From: Pedobacter kyungheensis
GTDB taxonomy: Bacteria > Bacteroidota > Bacteroidia > Sphingobacteriales > Sphingobacteriaceae
DNA: 64,000 bases
Assembly (NCBI RefSeq): GCF_000812965.1
Contig: NZ_JSYN01000002.1
Location: forward strand, 480,402-544,401
Reading direction: 5' to 3'
Shown: piece by piece, positions 44,165 through 52,531 of the stretch
Numbering within the stretch: the first letter of the stretch is position 1
How the letters are laid out: every line of letters begins with the position of its first letter
Notes under the pieces: generated by a model
The model's database searches: none
Seen by the model: only the letters and a program-made list of their open reading frames with translations
What the model was told of the DNA's origin: nothing
Translations under genes and position numbers: made by a program

Positions 44165-46570
44165 ATGAAACGAAGCATTAATAAAGTTGCTGTTTTAGGT
44201 TCGGGTATTATGGGGTCGCGTATTGCATGCCATTTCGCCAATATTGGTGTTGAGGTTTTGCTGTTGGATATTGCCCCAAAAGAACTGAATGCCGAAGAAC
44301 AGGCAAAAGGATTAACACTGGATAGCCCGGCGGTAAAAAACCGAATCGTAAATGCAGCCTTGCAAACAGCTGTTAAAACCAATCCATCGCCGGTTTATAC
44401 CAAAAAAGCATTAAACAAAATTAAAACCGGAAATTTCGACGATGATATGCCGAAAATTGCCGGCTACGATTGGGTAATTGAGGTAGTAGTCGAAAATCTC
44501 GATATCAAGAAAAAAGTCTTTGAACAGGTAGAGCAATTCCGTAAACCGGGTACGCTAATTACTTCGAACACTTCGGGTATTCCTATTCATTTAATGGCCG
44601 AGGGCAGAAGCGAGGATTTTAAAGCCAATTTCTGCGGAACACACTTTTTTAATCCACCGCGTTACCTCAAATTGCTCGAAATTATCCCTACGCCACATAC
44701 CAAATCCGAAATCGTTGATTTCTTAATGCATTATGGCGATAAGTTTCTGGGCAAAACCACAGTGTTGTGTAAAGATACCCCTGCATTTATTGCCAACAGG
44801 GTGGGTGTATATTCCATTATGGCCTTGTTACACCTGGTAGAAAAGCTGGATTTAACCGTAGAAGAAGTAGATAAATTCACCGGACCAGCTTTAGGCAGAC
44901 CAAAATCGGCTACTTTCCGTACTTCGGATGTGGTAGGTTTAGATACCATGATTAAAGTAGCCAAAGGCCTTTACGATAACTGCCCTGATGATAAAGCACA
45001 CGATTTGTTTAAACTTCCGGCTTATGTGCAAAAAATGGAAGAAAACAAATGGCTGGGCGATAAAACACAACAGGGTTTTTATAAGAAGACAAAAACGGCA
45101 GATGGCAAAACCGAAATTCTGGCGCTTGATTTAAAAACGCTGGAATATAAACCCCAGCAAAAAGTAAAATCGGCCACTTTAGAAATGACCAAGCCGGTTG
45201 AGAACCTGCGCGAGCGCATGAAAATTTTTGCTAAAGGCAAAGATAAAGCCGGCGAATTGTTCCGTCATTCTTCTTTTGGTTTATTTGAATATGTTTCTGA
45301 CCGGATTCCGGAAATTTCTGACGAATTGTATCGTATTGATGATGCCATGCGTGCAGGTTTCGGCTGGGAGCTTGGTCCTTTTGAGCTTTGGGATGCTGTA
45401 GGTGTTAAAGAAGGCTTGGAGGGTATGGAGCAATATGGAAATAAAGCTGCAGCATGGGTATATGAAATGCTTGCTGCCGGAAATACAAGTTTCTATAAGG
45501 TAGAAAATGGCGTCAAAAAATATTATGATATCCCTTCTAAAACCTACAAAGCTTTACCGGGCACAGATGAATTTATCATTTTAGACAACCTCCGCGAAAA
45601 TAAAACCGTTTGGAAAAACTCTGGTGTTTCCATTATCGATTTGGGCGATGGTATTCTGAATGTAGAATTCCATACCAAAATGAATACCATTGGTGGCGAT
45701 GTAATTTCGGGTATCAATAAAGCCATTGATATGGCTGAAAAAGATTATCGTGGCCTGGTTATCGGTAATGATGGGGCTAACTTCTCGGCCGGTGCCAACG
45801 TAGGAATGATTTTTATGATGGCCGTAGAGCAGGAGTGGGATGAGTTGAATATGGCCATCCGCATGTTCCAGAATACATCTATGCGTATCCGTTATTCTTC
45901 AATTCCGGTGGTGGTTGCGCCACATAACCTTACATTGGGTGGTGGTTGCGAGTTTAGCTTACATGCCGATCATGTTCAGCTTTCTGCCGAAACCTATATG
46001 GGGCTGGTTGAATTTGGTGTTGGTGTAATTCCTGGCGGTGGTGGTACCAAAGAGTTTGCTTTGCGTGCTTCCGATGAATACAAAGACGATCAGATTGTGC
46101 AAAATGCCTTGAAGGACCGCTTCCTAACCATCGGTATGGCTAAAGTTTCTACTTCTGGTTACGAAGCTTATGAGCTGGGTTATCTGCAAAAAGATAAGTT
46201 CTCTATCTCGATGAACCGCAACCGTTTACTGGCCGATGCAAAAGCAAAAGCAATTGAGCTTGCTGATGCTAGTTATACCAAGCCCGTTCAGCGTAACGAT
46301 ATCAAGGTTTTAGGTAAACAAGGTTTAGGTATCGTATATGCCGGCGCAAACAGTATGTACGCAGGTCATTATATTTCCGAACATGATAAGAAAATCTCTG
46401 AGAAACTGGGTTATGTAATGTGCGGAGGCGATTTATCTTCCCCCACAGAAGTAACTGAACAATATTTACTCGATTTAGAAAGAGAAGCATTTTTATCACT
46501 GGCTGGCGAAAGAAAATCACTCGAGCGGATTCAGAGCATTATAACGAAGGGGAAACCGTTGAGGAATTAG
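44165..46570 (+). CDS. 3-hydroxyacyl-CoA dehydrogenase / enoyl-CoA hydratase fusion
   Basis: This 801-residue bifunctional beta-oxidation enzyme has an N-terminal NAD-binding domain (VAVLGSGIMGSRIACHFANI) and a hydroxyacyl dehydrogenase domain with NFCGTHFFNPPRYLKLLEII. A C-terminal crotonase-like domain (about 490-700) has GLVIGNDGANFSAGANVGMI and LTLGGGCEFSLHAD. The order (dehydrogenase first) matches the FadN-type rather than the FadB-type. It would hydrate enoyl-CoA and oxidise the product before thiolysis by the next gene. Confidence 0.95.
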   Translation: MKRSINKVAVLGSGIMGSRIACHFANIGVEVLLLDIAPKELNAEEQAKGLTLDSPAVKNRIVNAALQTAVKTNPSPVYTKKALNKIKTGNFDDDMPKIAGYDWVIEVVVENLDIKKKVFEQVEQFRKPGTLITSNTSGIPIHLMAEGRSEDFKANFCGTHFFNPPRYLKLLEIIPTPHTKSEIVDFLMHYGDKFLGKTTVLCKDTPAFIANRVGVYSIMALLHLVEKLDLTVEEVDKFTGPALGRPKSATFRTSDVVGLDTMIKVAKGLYDNCPDDKAHDLFKLPAYVQKMEENKWLGDKTQQGFYKKTKTADGKTEILALDLKTLEYKPQQKVKSATLEMTKPVENLRERMKIFAKGKDKAGELFRHSSFGLFEYVSDRIPEISDELYRIDDAMRAGFGWELGPFELWDAVGVKEGLEGMEQYGNKAAAWVYEMLAAGNTSFYKVENGVKKYYDIPSKTYKALPGTDEFIILDNLRENKTVWKNSGVSIIDLGDGILNVEFHTKMNTIGGDVISGINKAIDMAEKDYRGLVIGNDGANFSAGANVGMIFMMAVEQEWDELNMAIRMFQNTSMRIRYSSIPVVVAPHNLTLGGGCEFSLHADHVQLSAETYMGLVEFGVGVIPGGGGTKEFALRASDEYKDDQIVQNALKDRFLTIGMAKVSTSGYEAYELGYLQKDKFSISMNRNRLLADAKAKAIELADASYTKPVQRNDIKVLGKQGLGIVYAGANSMYAGHYISEHDKKISEKLGYVMCGGDLSSPTEVTEQYLLDLEREAFLSLAGERKSLERIQSIITKGKPLRN

Positions 46571-46590
46571 ACGTAAGAGTGGAGATATGA

Positions 46591-46625
46591 GTATCAAGTA
46601 TCAAGTATCAAGTATCAAGTATCAA
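46591..46625 (+). repeat. (GTATCAA)5 tandem repeat
   Basis: Five exact GTATCAA units follow the dehydrogenase stop. The inverse (CTTGATACTTGAT) occurs just before the thiolase gene (46693-46704), so the 157-bp gap can fold back on itself. Confidence 0.92.
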
Positions 46626-46727
46626 GATACGGATTGTCGAAAAAAATACTCATCGTAATTAATAAATAAAATAATAATGCACGAATTAAGTCTTGATACT
46701 TGATTCTGGCTACTAGATACTAAAAAA

Positions 46728-47903
46728 ATGGAAGCATATATAATAGCAGGATACCGTACAGCAGTGGGTAAAGCACCCCGCGGTGTATTCCGTTTCACAA
46801 GGGCCGACGATTTAGCTGCAGAAGTAATCAGGGCTCTGGTGGCCTCGGTGCCGAATTTAAATAACGAACAAATTGATGATGTAATAGTAGGTAACGCTAC
46901 TCCGGAAGCTGAACAGGGCTTAAATATTGGTCGTATGATTTCGCTAATGGGCTTAGATACCGATAAGGTTCCGGGTGTTACCGTTAACAGGTATTGTGCC
47001 TCGGGTTTAGATACCATTGCTACTGCGGTGGCTAAGATCAAAGCCGGAATGGCCGATTGTATCATTGCAGGTGGTGTAGAGGTAATGAGTGGGATGCCCT
47101 TCGGCGGCTGGAAACTGGTGCCGAATGCAGAAGTAGCTAAGAATAATCCTGATTGGTACTGGGGAATGGGCTTAACTGCCGAAGCGGTTGCCAAAGAATA
47201 TAAGGTAAGTCGTGAGGATCAGGATGCTTTTTCTTTAAAATCGCACGAAAAAGCGGTTCATGCCATTAAAAATGGTCATTTAAAAGATGGTTTACTGCCC
47301 ATTACCGTAAACGAAAATTATCTGGATGCTAACCTGAAAAAGAAAACCCGTTCTTACGTGGTGGATACAGACGAAGGGCCGCGTGCAGATACTACGCTGG
47401 ATAAACTCGCCAAATTGAAGCCTGTTTTTGATGCCGTTGGCAGTGTAACAGCAGGTAATTCTTCTCAAACATCAGACGGGGCAGCTTTTGTTCTGGTGGT
47501 TTCTGAAAAGAAAATGAAAGAGTTAAATGCCGAACCTATTGCCAGGCTGGTAAGTTACGGGGTAGCAGGTGTACCGCCGCGCATTATGGGCATTGGTCCG
47601 ATTGAAGCCATTCCAAAAGCGTTGAAACAGGCAGGTTTGAAAAAAGAGGATATCGATTTGATTGAACTCAATGAAGCTTTTGCTTCCCAATCATTAGCGG
47701 TAATCAGAACCCTGGATTTAAACCCTGATGTGATTAATGTAAATGGAGGGGCAATTGCACTCGGGCATCCACTGGGCTGTACCGGCGCTAAACTTACCGT
47801 GCAAATCATGAACGAGCTTAAAAGACAAAACAAAAAATACGGAATGGTTACCATGTGCGTAGGAACCGGGCAAGGCGCTGCGGGGATATTTGAGTTGCTT
47901 TAA
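46728..47903 (+). CDS. Acetyl-CoA acyltransferase (thiolase)
   Basis: A 391-residue thiolase that cleaves 3-ketoacyl-CoA with CoA in the last beta-oxidation step. The acyl-accepting Cys lies in TVNRYCASGLDTIATA, the base His in NGGAIALGHPLGCTGAKL and the second Cys in MVTMCVGTGQGAAGIFEL, all at usual positions. Its place after the hydroxyacyl-CoA dehydrogenase supports a degradative role. The start ATG follows the conserved TACTAGATACTA element also found before the acyl-CoA dehydrogenase gene. Confidence 0.95.
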   Translation: MEAYIIAGYRTAVGKAPRGVFRFTRADDLAAEVIRALVASVPNLNNEQIDDVIVGNATPEAEQGLNIGRMISLMGLDTDKVPGVTVNRYCASGLDTIATAVAKIKAGMADCIIAGGVEVMSGMPFGGWKLVPNAEVAKNNPDWYWGMGLTAEAVAKEYKVSREDQDAFSLKSHEKAVHAIKNGHLKDGLLPITVNENYLDANLKKKTRSYVVDTDEGPRADTTLDKLAKLKPVFDAVGSVTAGNSSQTSDGAAFVLVVSEKKMKELNAEPIARLVSYGVAGVPPRIMGIGPIEAIPKALKQAGLKKEDIDLIELNEAFASQSLAVIRTLDLNPDVINVNGGAIALGHPLGCTGAKLTVQIMNELKRQNKKYGMVTMCVGTGQGAAGIFELL

Positions 47904-48009
47904 TTAGTATCGAGATATGAGTATGTAGTATCAAGATTTAATAATAGGTGAATAAACCAGTTTATAAAATCATCCCGACATATTACTCAGTCACTAATAC
48001 TAATCATAT

Positions 48010-48360
48010 ATGCACAATTTTAAAGAATTAAAAGTTTGGCAAAAATCAATTGATTTAGCAGTTGATGTTTACAAGGCTAGTTCGTTTTTGCCTGTTGATG
48101 AGAGATACGGTTTGATTTCTCAAATGAAAAGATGCGCTGTTTCAATATCCTCCAATATTGCTGAAGGAGCGGGTAGGGGAACCGGTGCACAGTTTAAATA
48201 TTTTTTAACTATAAGTCAGGGCTCTGCTTTTGAACTGGAAACTCAGGTGATTATTTCAAATAGACTGGGATTATTAGATGATCCGCTTACCATTGATCTG
48301 ATTGAAAAAACTACTGAGGTTCAAAAGATGATTTATGCCCTGGAAAGAAAATTAATTTGA
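48010..48360 (+). CDS. Four-helix-bundle protein (23S-IVS-like family)
   Basis: This 116-residue protein belongs to the four helix bundle family related to proteins from 23S rRNA intervening sequences. It has the characteristic FKELKVWQKSIDLAVDVYK start, GLISQMKRCAVSISSNIAEG and a C-terminal helix. Biochemical function is unknown. It interrupts the fatty-acid cluster and is flanked on both sides by GTATCAA-type repeats, which suggests a later insertion. Confidence 0.9.
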   Translation: MHNFKELKVWQKSIDLAVDVYKASSFLPVDERYGLISQMKRCAVSISSNIAEGAGRGTGAQFKYFLTISQGSAFELETQVIISNRLGLLDDPLTIDLIEKTTEVQKMIYALERKLI

Positions 48361-48377
48361 CGTGGGTATTAGGAGTC

Positions 48378-48511
48378 AAGATGTGAGTATCAAGTATCAA
48401 GATTGGATTACATAATAGGTTTTTTTGATCTAAACTTATCTTGATACTTGATACTGATGTCTTGATACCTGCTACTGATATCTTGATACTTAAATCTTGC
48501 TACTAGATACT
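48378..48511. repeat. GTATCAA / TTGATAC inverted repeats before the acyl-CoA dehydrogenase gene
   Basis: GAGTATCAAGTATCAAGATT on the left is matched by CTTGATACTTGATACT and further TCTTGATAC units on the right, able to form long hairpins. The end shares GCTACTAGATACTA with the thiolase upstream region. A shorter relative lies at 47909-47936. Confidence 0.85.
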
Positions 48512-48517
48512 ATAACA

Positions 48518-50311
48518 ATGGAAATAACTGAAAAAAAGACAATTAAAGGTGGCGAATTCTTAATTAAAGACACCACCTATCAGGAAGTATTTATCCCTGA
48601 AGAATTTGATGAAGAGCAGCAGATGATTGCACAAACCTGTCGCGATTTTCTCGAAGCAGAAGTTTATCCGAACTTAGATAAAATTGATAAACAGGAGGAT
48701 CCGGAGTTAATGCCTTCATTGCTGACCAAGGCGGGCGAACTGGGTATTTTAGGTGTTTCAGTGCCTGAAGAATACGGCGGTTTTGGTAAGAATTTCAATA
48801 CTTCCATGCTGGTTGCCGATGTGGTAGGTGCCGGTCATTCTTTTGCCGTTGCACTTTCTGCACACACTGGTATTGGTACCCTGCCTATTCTCTACTATGG
48901 TAATGCAGAGCAAAAAGCTAAATACATTCCTAAACTGGGTTCGGGCGAGTGGAAAGCCGCCTATTGTTTAACAGAACCCAATTCAGGATCTGATGCAAAT
49001 TCGGGTAAAACCAAGGCGAAACTAAGCGAAGATGGCAAACATTACATCATCAATGGCCAAAAAATGTGGATCACCAATGGTGGTTTTGCTGATATTTTTA
49101 TCGTTTTTGCCAAAATAGACGATGATAAAAACCTGACCGCATTTATAGTAGAAAAAGATTTTGGTGGCATTACCATGAACCCCGAAGAACACAAAATGGG
49201 TATCAAAGGTTCATCAACCCGTCAGGTGTTTTTTAACGATTGCCCTGTACCGGTAGAGAACATGTTGAGCGATCGGGAGAATGGATTTAAAATTGCTGTA
49301 AATATTTTAAATATCGGCCGGATCAAATTATCCGCTGCGGCAATTGGTGCCTCGAAAGCTACCTTAAATACTGCAATTAATTACTCAAACGAAAGGATTC
49401 AGTTTGATCGCCCGATTTCGAAATATGGGGCCATTCGTTTTAAAATTGCCGAAACTGCATCTAAACTCTATGCCGTTGATTCGGCCAATTATCGCGCCGG
49501 ACAAAATATCGACGATACCTACGATCAGTTGGTTGCCGGTGGAATGGAGTCGGGTAAGGCCAGGTTAAAATCGGTTGAGCAGTTTGCCGTTGAATGTGCC
49601 ATTTTAAAAGTATGGGGATCAGAAGCTTTAGATTATGCGGTAGATGAAGGCGTGCAGATTTATGGTGGTATGGGTTTCTCTGCCGATGCACCGATGGACA
49701 GGGCTTATCGTGATGCCCGTATTAACCGCATTTTCGAAGGTACAAACGAAATTAACCGTTTGCTTACCGTTGATATGATGTTAAAACGTGCCATGAAAGG
49801 AGAGCTCGATCTGATGACTCCGGCTACTGCGGTAGCTGCCGAGTTGATGAGTATCCCTGATTTTGGTGAAGAAGATACCACATTGTTTGCTGCAGAGAAA
49901 AAAGTATTGGCTAACCTGAAGAAAGCAACCTTAATGGTGGCTGGTGCCGCGGTACAGAAATTGATGATGACTTTAAGCAAAGAACAGGAAATTTTAATGA
50001 ACATTGCCGATATGGCCAGTTATGTGTATGTAGCCGAATCAGCATTGCTGAGAACTGAAAAATTGGTTGCCATGCGTGGTGAAGCCGCGGTTGCCGGTCA
50101 GTTGGATTTACTGCGCATTTACCTGGTTGAAGCGGTTGATGGTATTGCCAAAGCAGGAAAAGAAGCCTTATGGGCTTTTGCCGAAGGCGATGAATTGCGC
50201 ATGATGCAGGTAGGTTTACGCCGTTTTACCAAAATGGAACCGTTTAATGTTAAAGATGCCCGTCAAAGAGTAGCTAAGCAATTAATCGAAGCCAATAAGT
50301 ATATTTTTTAA
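48518..50311 (+). CDS. Acyl-CoA dehydrogenase
   Basis: A 597-residue FAD enzyme for the first beta-oxidation step. The ATG at 48518 is preferred over an upstream TTG. The core contains CLTEPNSGSDANSGKTKAK and KMWITNGGFADIFIVFAK, then the FAD-binding and catalytic region INRIFEGTNEINRLL. An extra C-terminal helical domain of about 150 residues makes it longer than classic 380-residue enzymes, resembling VLCAD-type homologues in Bacteroidota. It is the last gene of the beta-oxidation cluster. Confidence 0.95.
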   Translation: MEITEKKTIKGGEFLIKDTTYQEVFIPEEFDEEQQMIAQTCRDFLEAEVYPNLDKIDKQEDPELMPSLLTKAGELGILGVSVPEEYGGFGKNFNTSMLVADVVGAGHSFAVALSAHTGIGTLPILYYGNAEQKAKYIPKLGSGEWKAAYCLTEPNSGSDANSGKTKAKLSEDGKHYIINGQKMWITNGGFADIFIVFAKIDDDKNLTAFIVEKDFGGITMNPEEHKMGIKGSSTRQVFFNDCPVPVENMLSDRENGFKIAVNILNIGRIKLSAAAIGASKATLNTAINYSNERIQFDRPISKYGAIRFKIAETASKLYAVDSANYRAGQNIDDTYDQLVAGGMESGKARLKSVEQFAVECAILKVWGSEALDYAVDEGVQIYGGMGFSADAPMDRAYRDARINRIFEGTNEINRLLTVDMMLKRAMKGELDLMTPATAVAAELMSIPDFGEEDTTLFAAEKKVLANLKKATLMVAGAAVQKLMMTLSKEQEILMNIADMASYVYVAESALLRTEKLVAMRGEAAVAGQLDLLRIYLVEAVDGIAKAGKEALWAFAEGDELRMMQVGLRRFTKMEPFNVKDARQRVAKQLIEANKYIF

Positions 50312-50330
50312 GAGAATAAATTAAGAATTC

Positions 50331-50375
50331 AAAGGTCTGTAACTTGAGCGTATATCTCAGGTTTCAGGCCTTTTT
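50331..50375 (+). terminator. Terminator of the beta-oxidation cluster
   Basis: An 18-bp imperfect stem (AAAGGTCTGTAACTTGAG with CTCAGGTTTCAGGCCTTT; two G-U pairs, one mismatch) has a 7-nt loop and trailing T residues. Confidence 0.82.
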
Positions 50376-50424
50376 GCATGAATAAGGATTGAGATTCATG
50401 TGTAGATGATATTAATGAGGGGCT

Positions 50425-50508
50425 CGTCATTCCCAACTTGATCCGATAGCTATCGGATGTGAATCGTAATGCATCAGCTTTAAGATTCCCGCTTACGCGG
50501 GAATGACG
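50425..50508. repeat. Palindromic intergenic element
   Basis: The outer arms CGTCATTCCC (50425-50434) and GGGAATGACG (50499-50508) pair perfectly. Inside are the palindrome CCGATAGCTATCGG (50443-50456) and the hairpin ATTCCCGC-TTAC-GCGGGAAT (50485-50504). This is a typical dispersed REP-like element. The rest of the 300-bp gap shows nothing else. Confidence 0.8.
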
Positions 50509-50614
50509 ACGGTTCTATTGAGCAGCATTAAGAAATTTGAAGCTTTACCAATCGAAATGATGCTTCATCTTTCAGTATGTTATATTTACAATATTAAAAT
50601 CCTATTTTCGCTGC

Positions 50615-51061
50615 ATGATTAAACTTAGATTCCTTACCGTACTCTTTTGCTGCATAGTAGCTATTTCAGCCTGTAAAAAAGACGAAGATCCCGAAAAGCA
50701 GATTGCAGAATTTATCCAGAAGAACAATATCAATGCAACCAAAGATGCGTCGGGATTATATTACCAGATCATTAAACCAGGCACAGGTTCTTTTACTTAT
50801 CCGGCCAATACCAAAATTACCATTAAATACGAAGGCCGCTTATTAGACGGAAGTGTTTTCGATAACGGCGGTGGTAAAGCACAAACTTTTAATCTGGCCG
50901 AATTAATTCAAGGCTGGCAAATCGGGATTCCGAAAATTCAAAAAGGAGGCGAAATCAGGTTAATTGTGCCGCCGGGATTAGGTTATGGAAGCAGCGCTGT
51001 AGGACCAATACCGGGTAATTCGGTGCTCGATTTTAACATTCAACTTTCCGATACCCAGTAA
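50615..51061 (+). CDS. FKBP-type peptidyl-prolyl isomerase lipoprotein 1
   Basis: This 148-residue protein has a lipobox (FCCIVAISACKKDEDP), so it is a lipoprotein on the periplasmic side or surface. One FKBP domain follows (TKITIKYEGRLLDGSVFD, LIQGWQIGIPKIQKGGEIRL, IVPPGLGYGS), which catalyses cis/trans isomerisation of X-Pro bonds. It is the first of three consecutive FKBP genes, with 69 bp to the next. Confidence 0.93.
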   Translation: MIKLRFLTVLFCCIVAISACKKDEDPEKQIAEFIQKNNINATKDASGLYYQIIKPGTGSFTYPANTKITIKYEGRLLDGSVFDNGGGKAQTFNLAELIQGWQIGIPKIQKGGEIRLIVPPGLGYGSSAVGPIPGNSVLDFNIQLSDTQ

Positions 51062-51130
51062 GGGCAGGGCGCTATTTGTTAAAATTGGTTAAAAATTGTA
51101 GCATCCGTATTAAAAGCTTATTTTTGCGGA

Positions 51131-51616
51131 ATGGCTAAGTTTAAATATATTATCCTATTAGTTTGTATTACAGGATGCTTCGCAGCTTGTAAAAAGAACA
51201 CACCGGTAGACGATTACGATCCACTACCGCAGTTTAAGTCTGATACAACAGCAATTAGTGCTTTTGTGAAAACCAATAATATTCCAGCTGTAAAAGATGG
51301 CTATGGTATTTTTTACCAGATTATTGAACCAGGCTCGGGAAGTATAACCTATACCGCTTCTACTAAAATTACTGCCGATTACGAAGGGCGTCTTTTAAAC
51401 GGAACCATTTTCGATAGCACGAAAGGAACACCTACTTCGTTTTTACTCGGAAATGTAATTGCTGGCTGGCAGATTGGCATCCAGCGGATACAAAAAGGAG
51501 GCAAAATCAGATTGATTATCCCTTCTTATTATGCTTATGGAACGCAATCGCCTTCAAGTTCTGTTCCGGCAAATTCAGTACTCGATTTTACTATAACACT
51601 TACAGACGTACAATAA
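51131..51616 (+). CDS. FKBP-type peptidyl-prolyl isomerase lipoprotein 2
   Basis: This 161-residue lipoprotein has a signal and lipobox in VCITGCFAACKKNTP. A single FKBP domain shows TKITADYEGRLLNGTIFDST, VIAGWQIGIQRIQKGGKIRL and IPSYYAYGT. It is clearly a paralogue of the upstream gene, and the next gene starts 3 bp after its stop. A proline-isomerase/chaperone role in the envelope is expected. Confidence 0.93.
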   Translation: MAKFKYIILLVCITGCFAACKKNTPVDDYDPLPQFKSDTTAISAFVKTNNIPAVKDGYGIFYQIIEPGSGSITYTASTKITADYEGRLLNGTIFDSTKGTPTSFLLGNVIAGWQIGIQRIQKGGKIRLIIPSYYAYGTQSPSSSVPANSVLDFTITLTDVQ

Positions 51617-51619
51617 TAA

Positions 51620-52531
51620 ATGAACAAATTTACTCAACTTAGCCTATTTACGCTTTTGCTGGCTACAGTGATTTTCAGCTCATGTAAAAAAGAGTATGAG
51701 TCTATCCAAAGTATAGATGATGCAGCTATAAAATCATATATTTCTAAGAATAACTTAACGTCGATGGTGCCAGACCCAGATAAAACCGGGTTTTATTTTC
51801 AGGTAACCAATCCAACTGATGGAAATTTATTTTTGAACTCTGATTCGATATTTTATGATATCACAGTGAAGTCGATGCAGAGTGGTTCAACTTATCTTCA
51901 ATCTCCTGTTAATGGTAATTTAGGAACTTATGTTGGGTACTTAAATGGTTTTTTTCAGTCTTCGCTTTCTACAAGTGTAACCTATAATATCCCTGCATTA
52001 AGAACTGCTGCCTTAGCACTTAAGCCAGGTGGTACTGCGCGAATTTTATTACCATCATATCTTGCTTTTGGCAGGAACGGAGCTGGGCCAATTCCTTCAA
52101 ATGAGAATCTTGATTTCACCCTTAAGTCTTATCCGTACCGTAAACAATGGTTATTTGATGATGTCAAAATTCAGAACTTCTTAACCAGTAAAGGTTTAGT
52201 CGCCACAAAAGATTTAAGCAGGGTATATTATATTGTAAATACACAAGGTACTGGTGATGCTATTAGTGGTGTTGAAAGTACTGTAACCATGAAATATACA
52301 GGTAGACTGTTGGATGGAACCGTTTTTGATTCTTCAACTGACGGAACATTTTCATCTGTTTTGACTAATTTAATCAAAGGTTGGCAGCTTATTGTGCCTA
52401 AGTTTAATGTTGGGTCAAAATTTAGAATCTTTGTTCCTTCCGATTTAGGCTATGGTACATCAGGATCTGGCGCAATTCCATCAAATGCTATTTTAGATTT
52501 CGATATCGAAATTGTAAGCGTTACGAATTAG
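51620..52531 (+). CDS. Double-domain FKBP lipoprotein 3
   Basis: This 303-residue lipoprotein (lipobox VIFSSCKKEY) has two FKBP-like halves. The first (about 40-165) is diverged: it keeps ILLPSYLAFGRNGAGPIPS but lacks the YEGRLLDGxVFD strand. The second (about 180-300) is canonical (TVTMKYTGRLLDGTVFDSST, LIKGWQLIVPKFNVGSKFRI). The first domain may act in binding rather than catalysis. It ends convergent with the photolyase gene, overlapping by 11 nt. Confidence 0.9.
   Translation: MNKFTQLSLFTLLLATVIFSSCKKEYESIQSIDDAAIKSYISKNNLTSMVPDPDKTGFYFQVTNPTDGNLFLNSDSIFYDITVKSMQSGSTYLQSPVNGNLGTYVGYLNGFFQSSLSTSVTYNIPALRTAALALKPGGTARILLPSYLAFGRNGAGPIPSNENLDFTLKSYPYRKQWLFDDVKIQNFLTSKGLVATKDLSRVYYIVNTQGTGDAISGVESTVTMKYTGRLLDGTVFDSSTDGTFSSVLTNLIKGWQLIVPKFNVGSKFRIFVPSDLGYGTSGSGAIPSNAILDFDIEIVSVTN

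Noticed and set aside
46622..47194. 190-codon minus-strand frame opposite the thiolase
   Set aside because: It lies within a clearly functional thiolase gene and shows no family motif; it is an antisense shadow.
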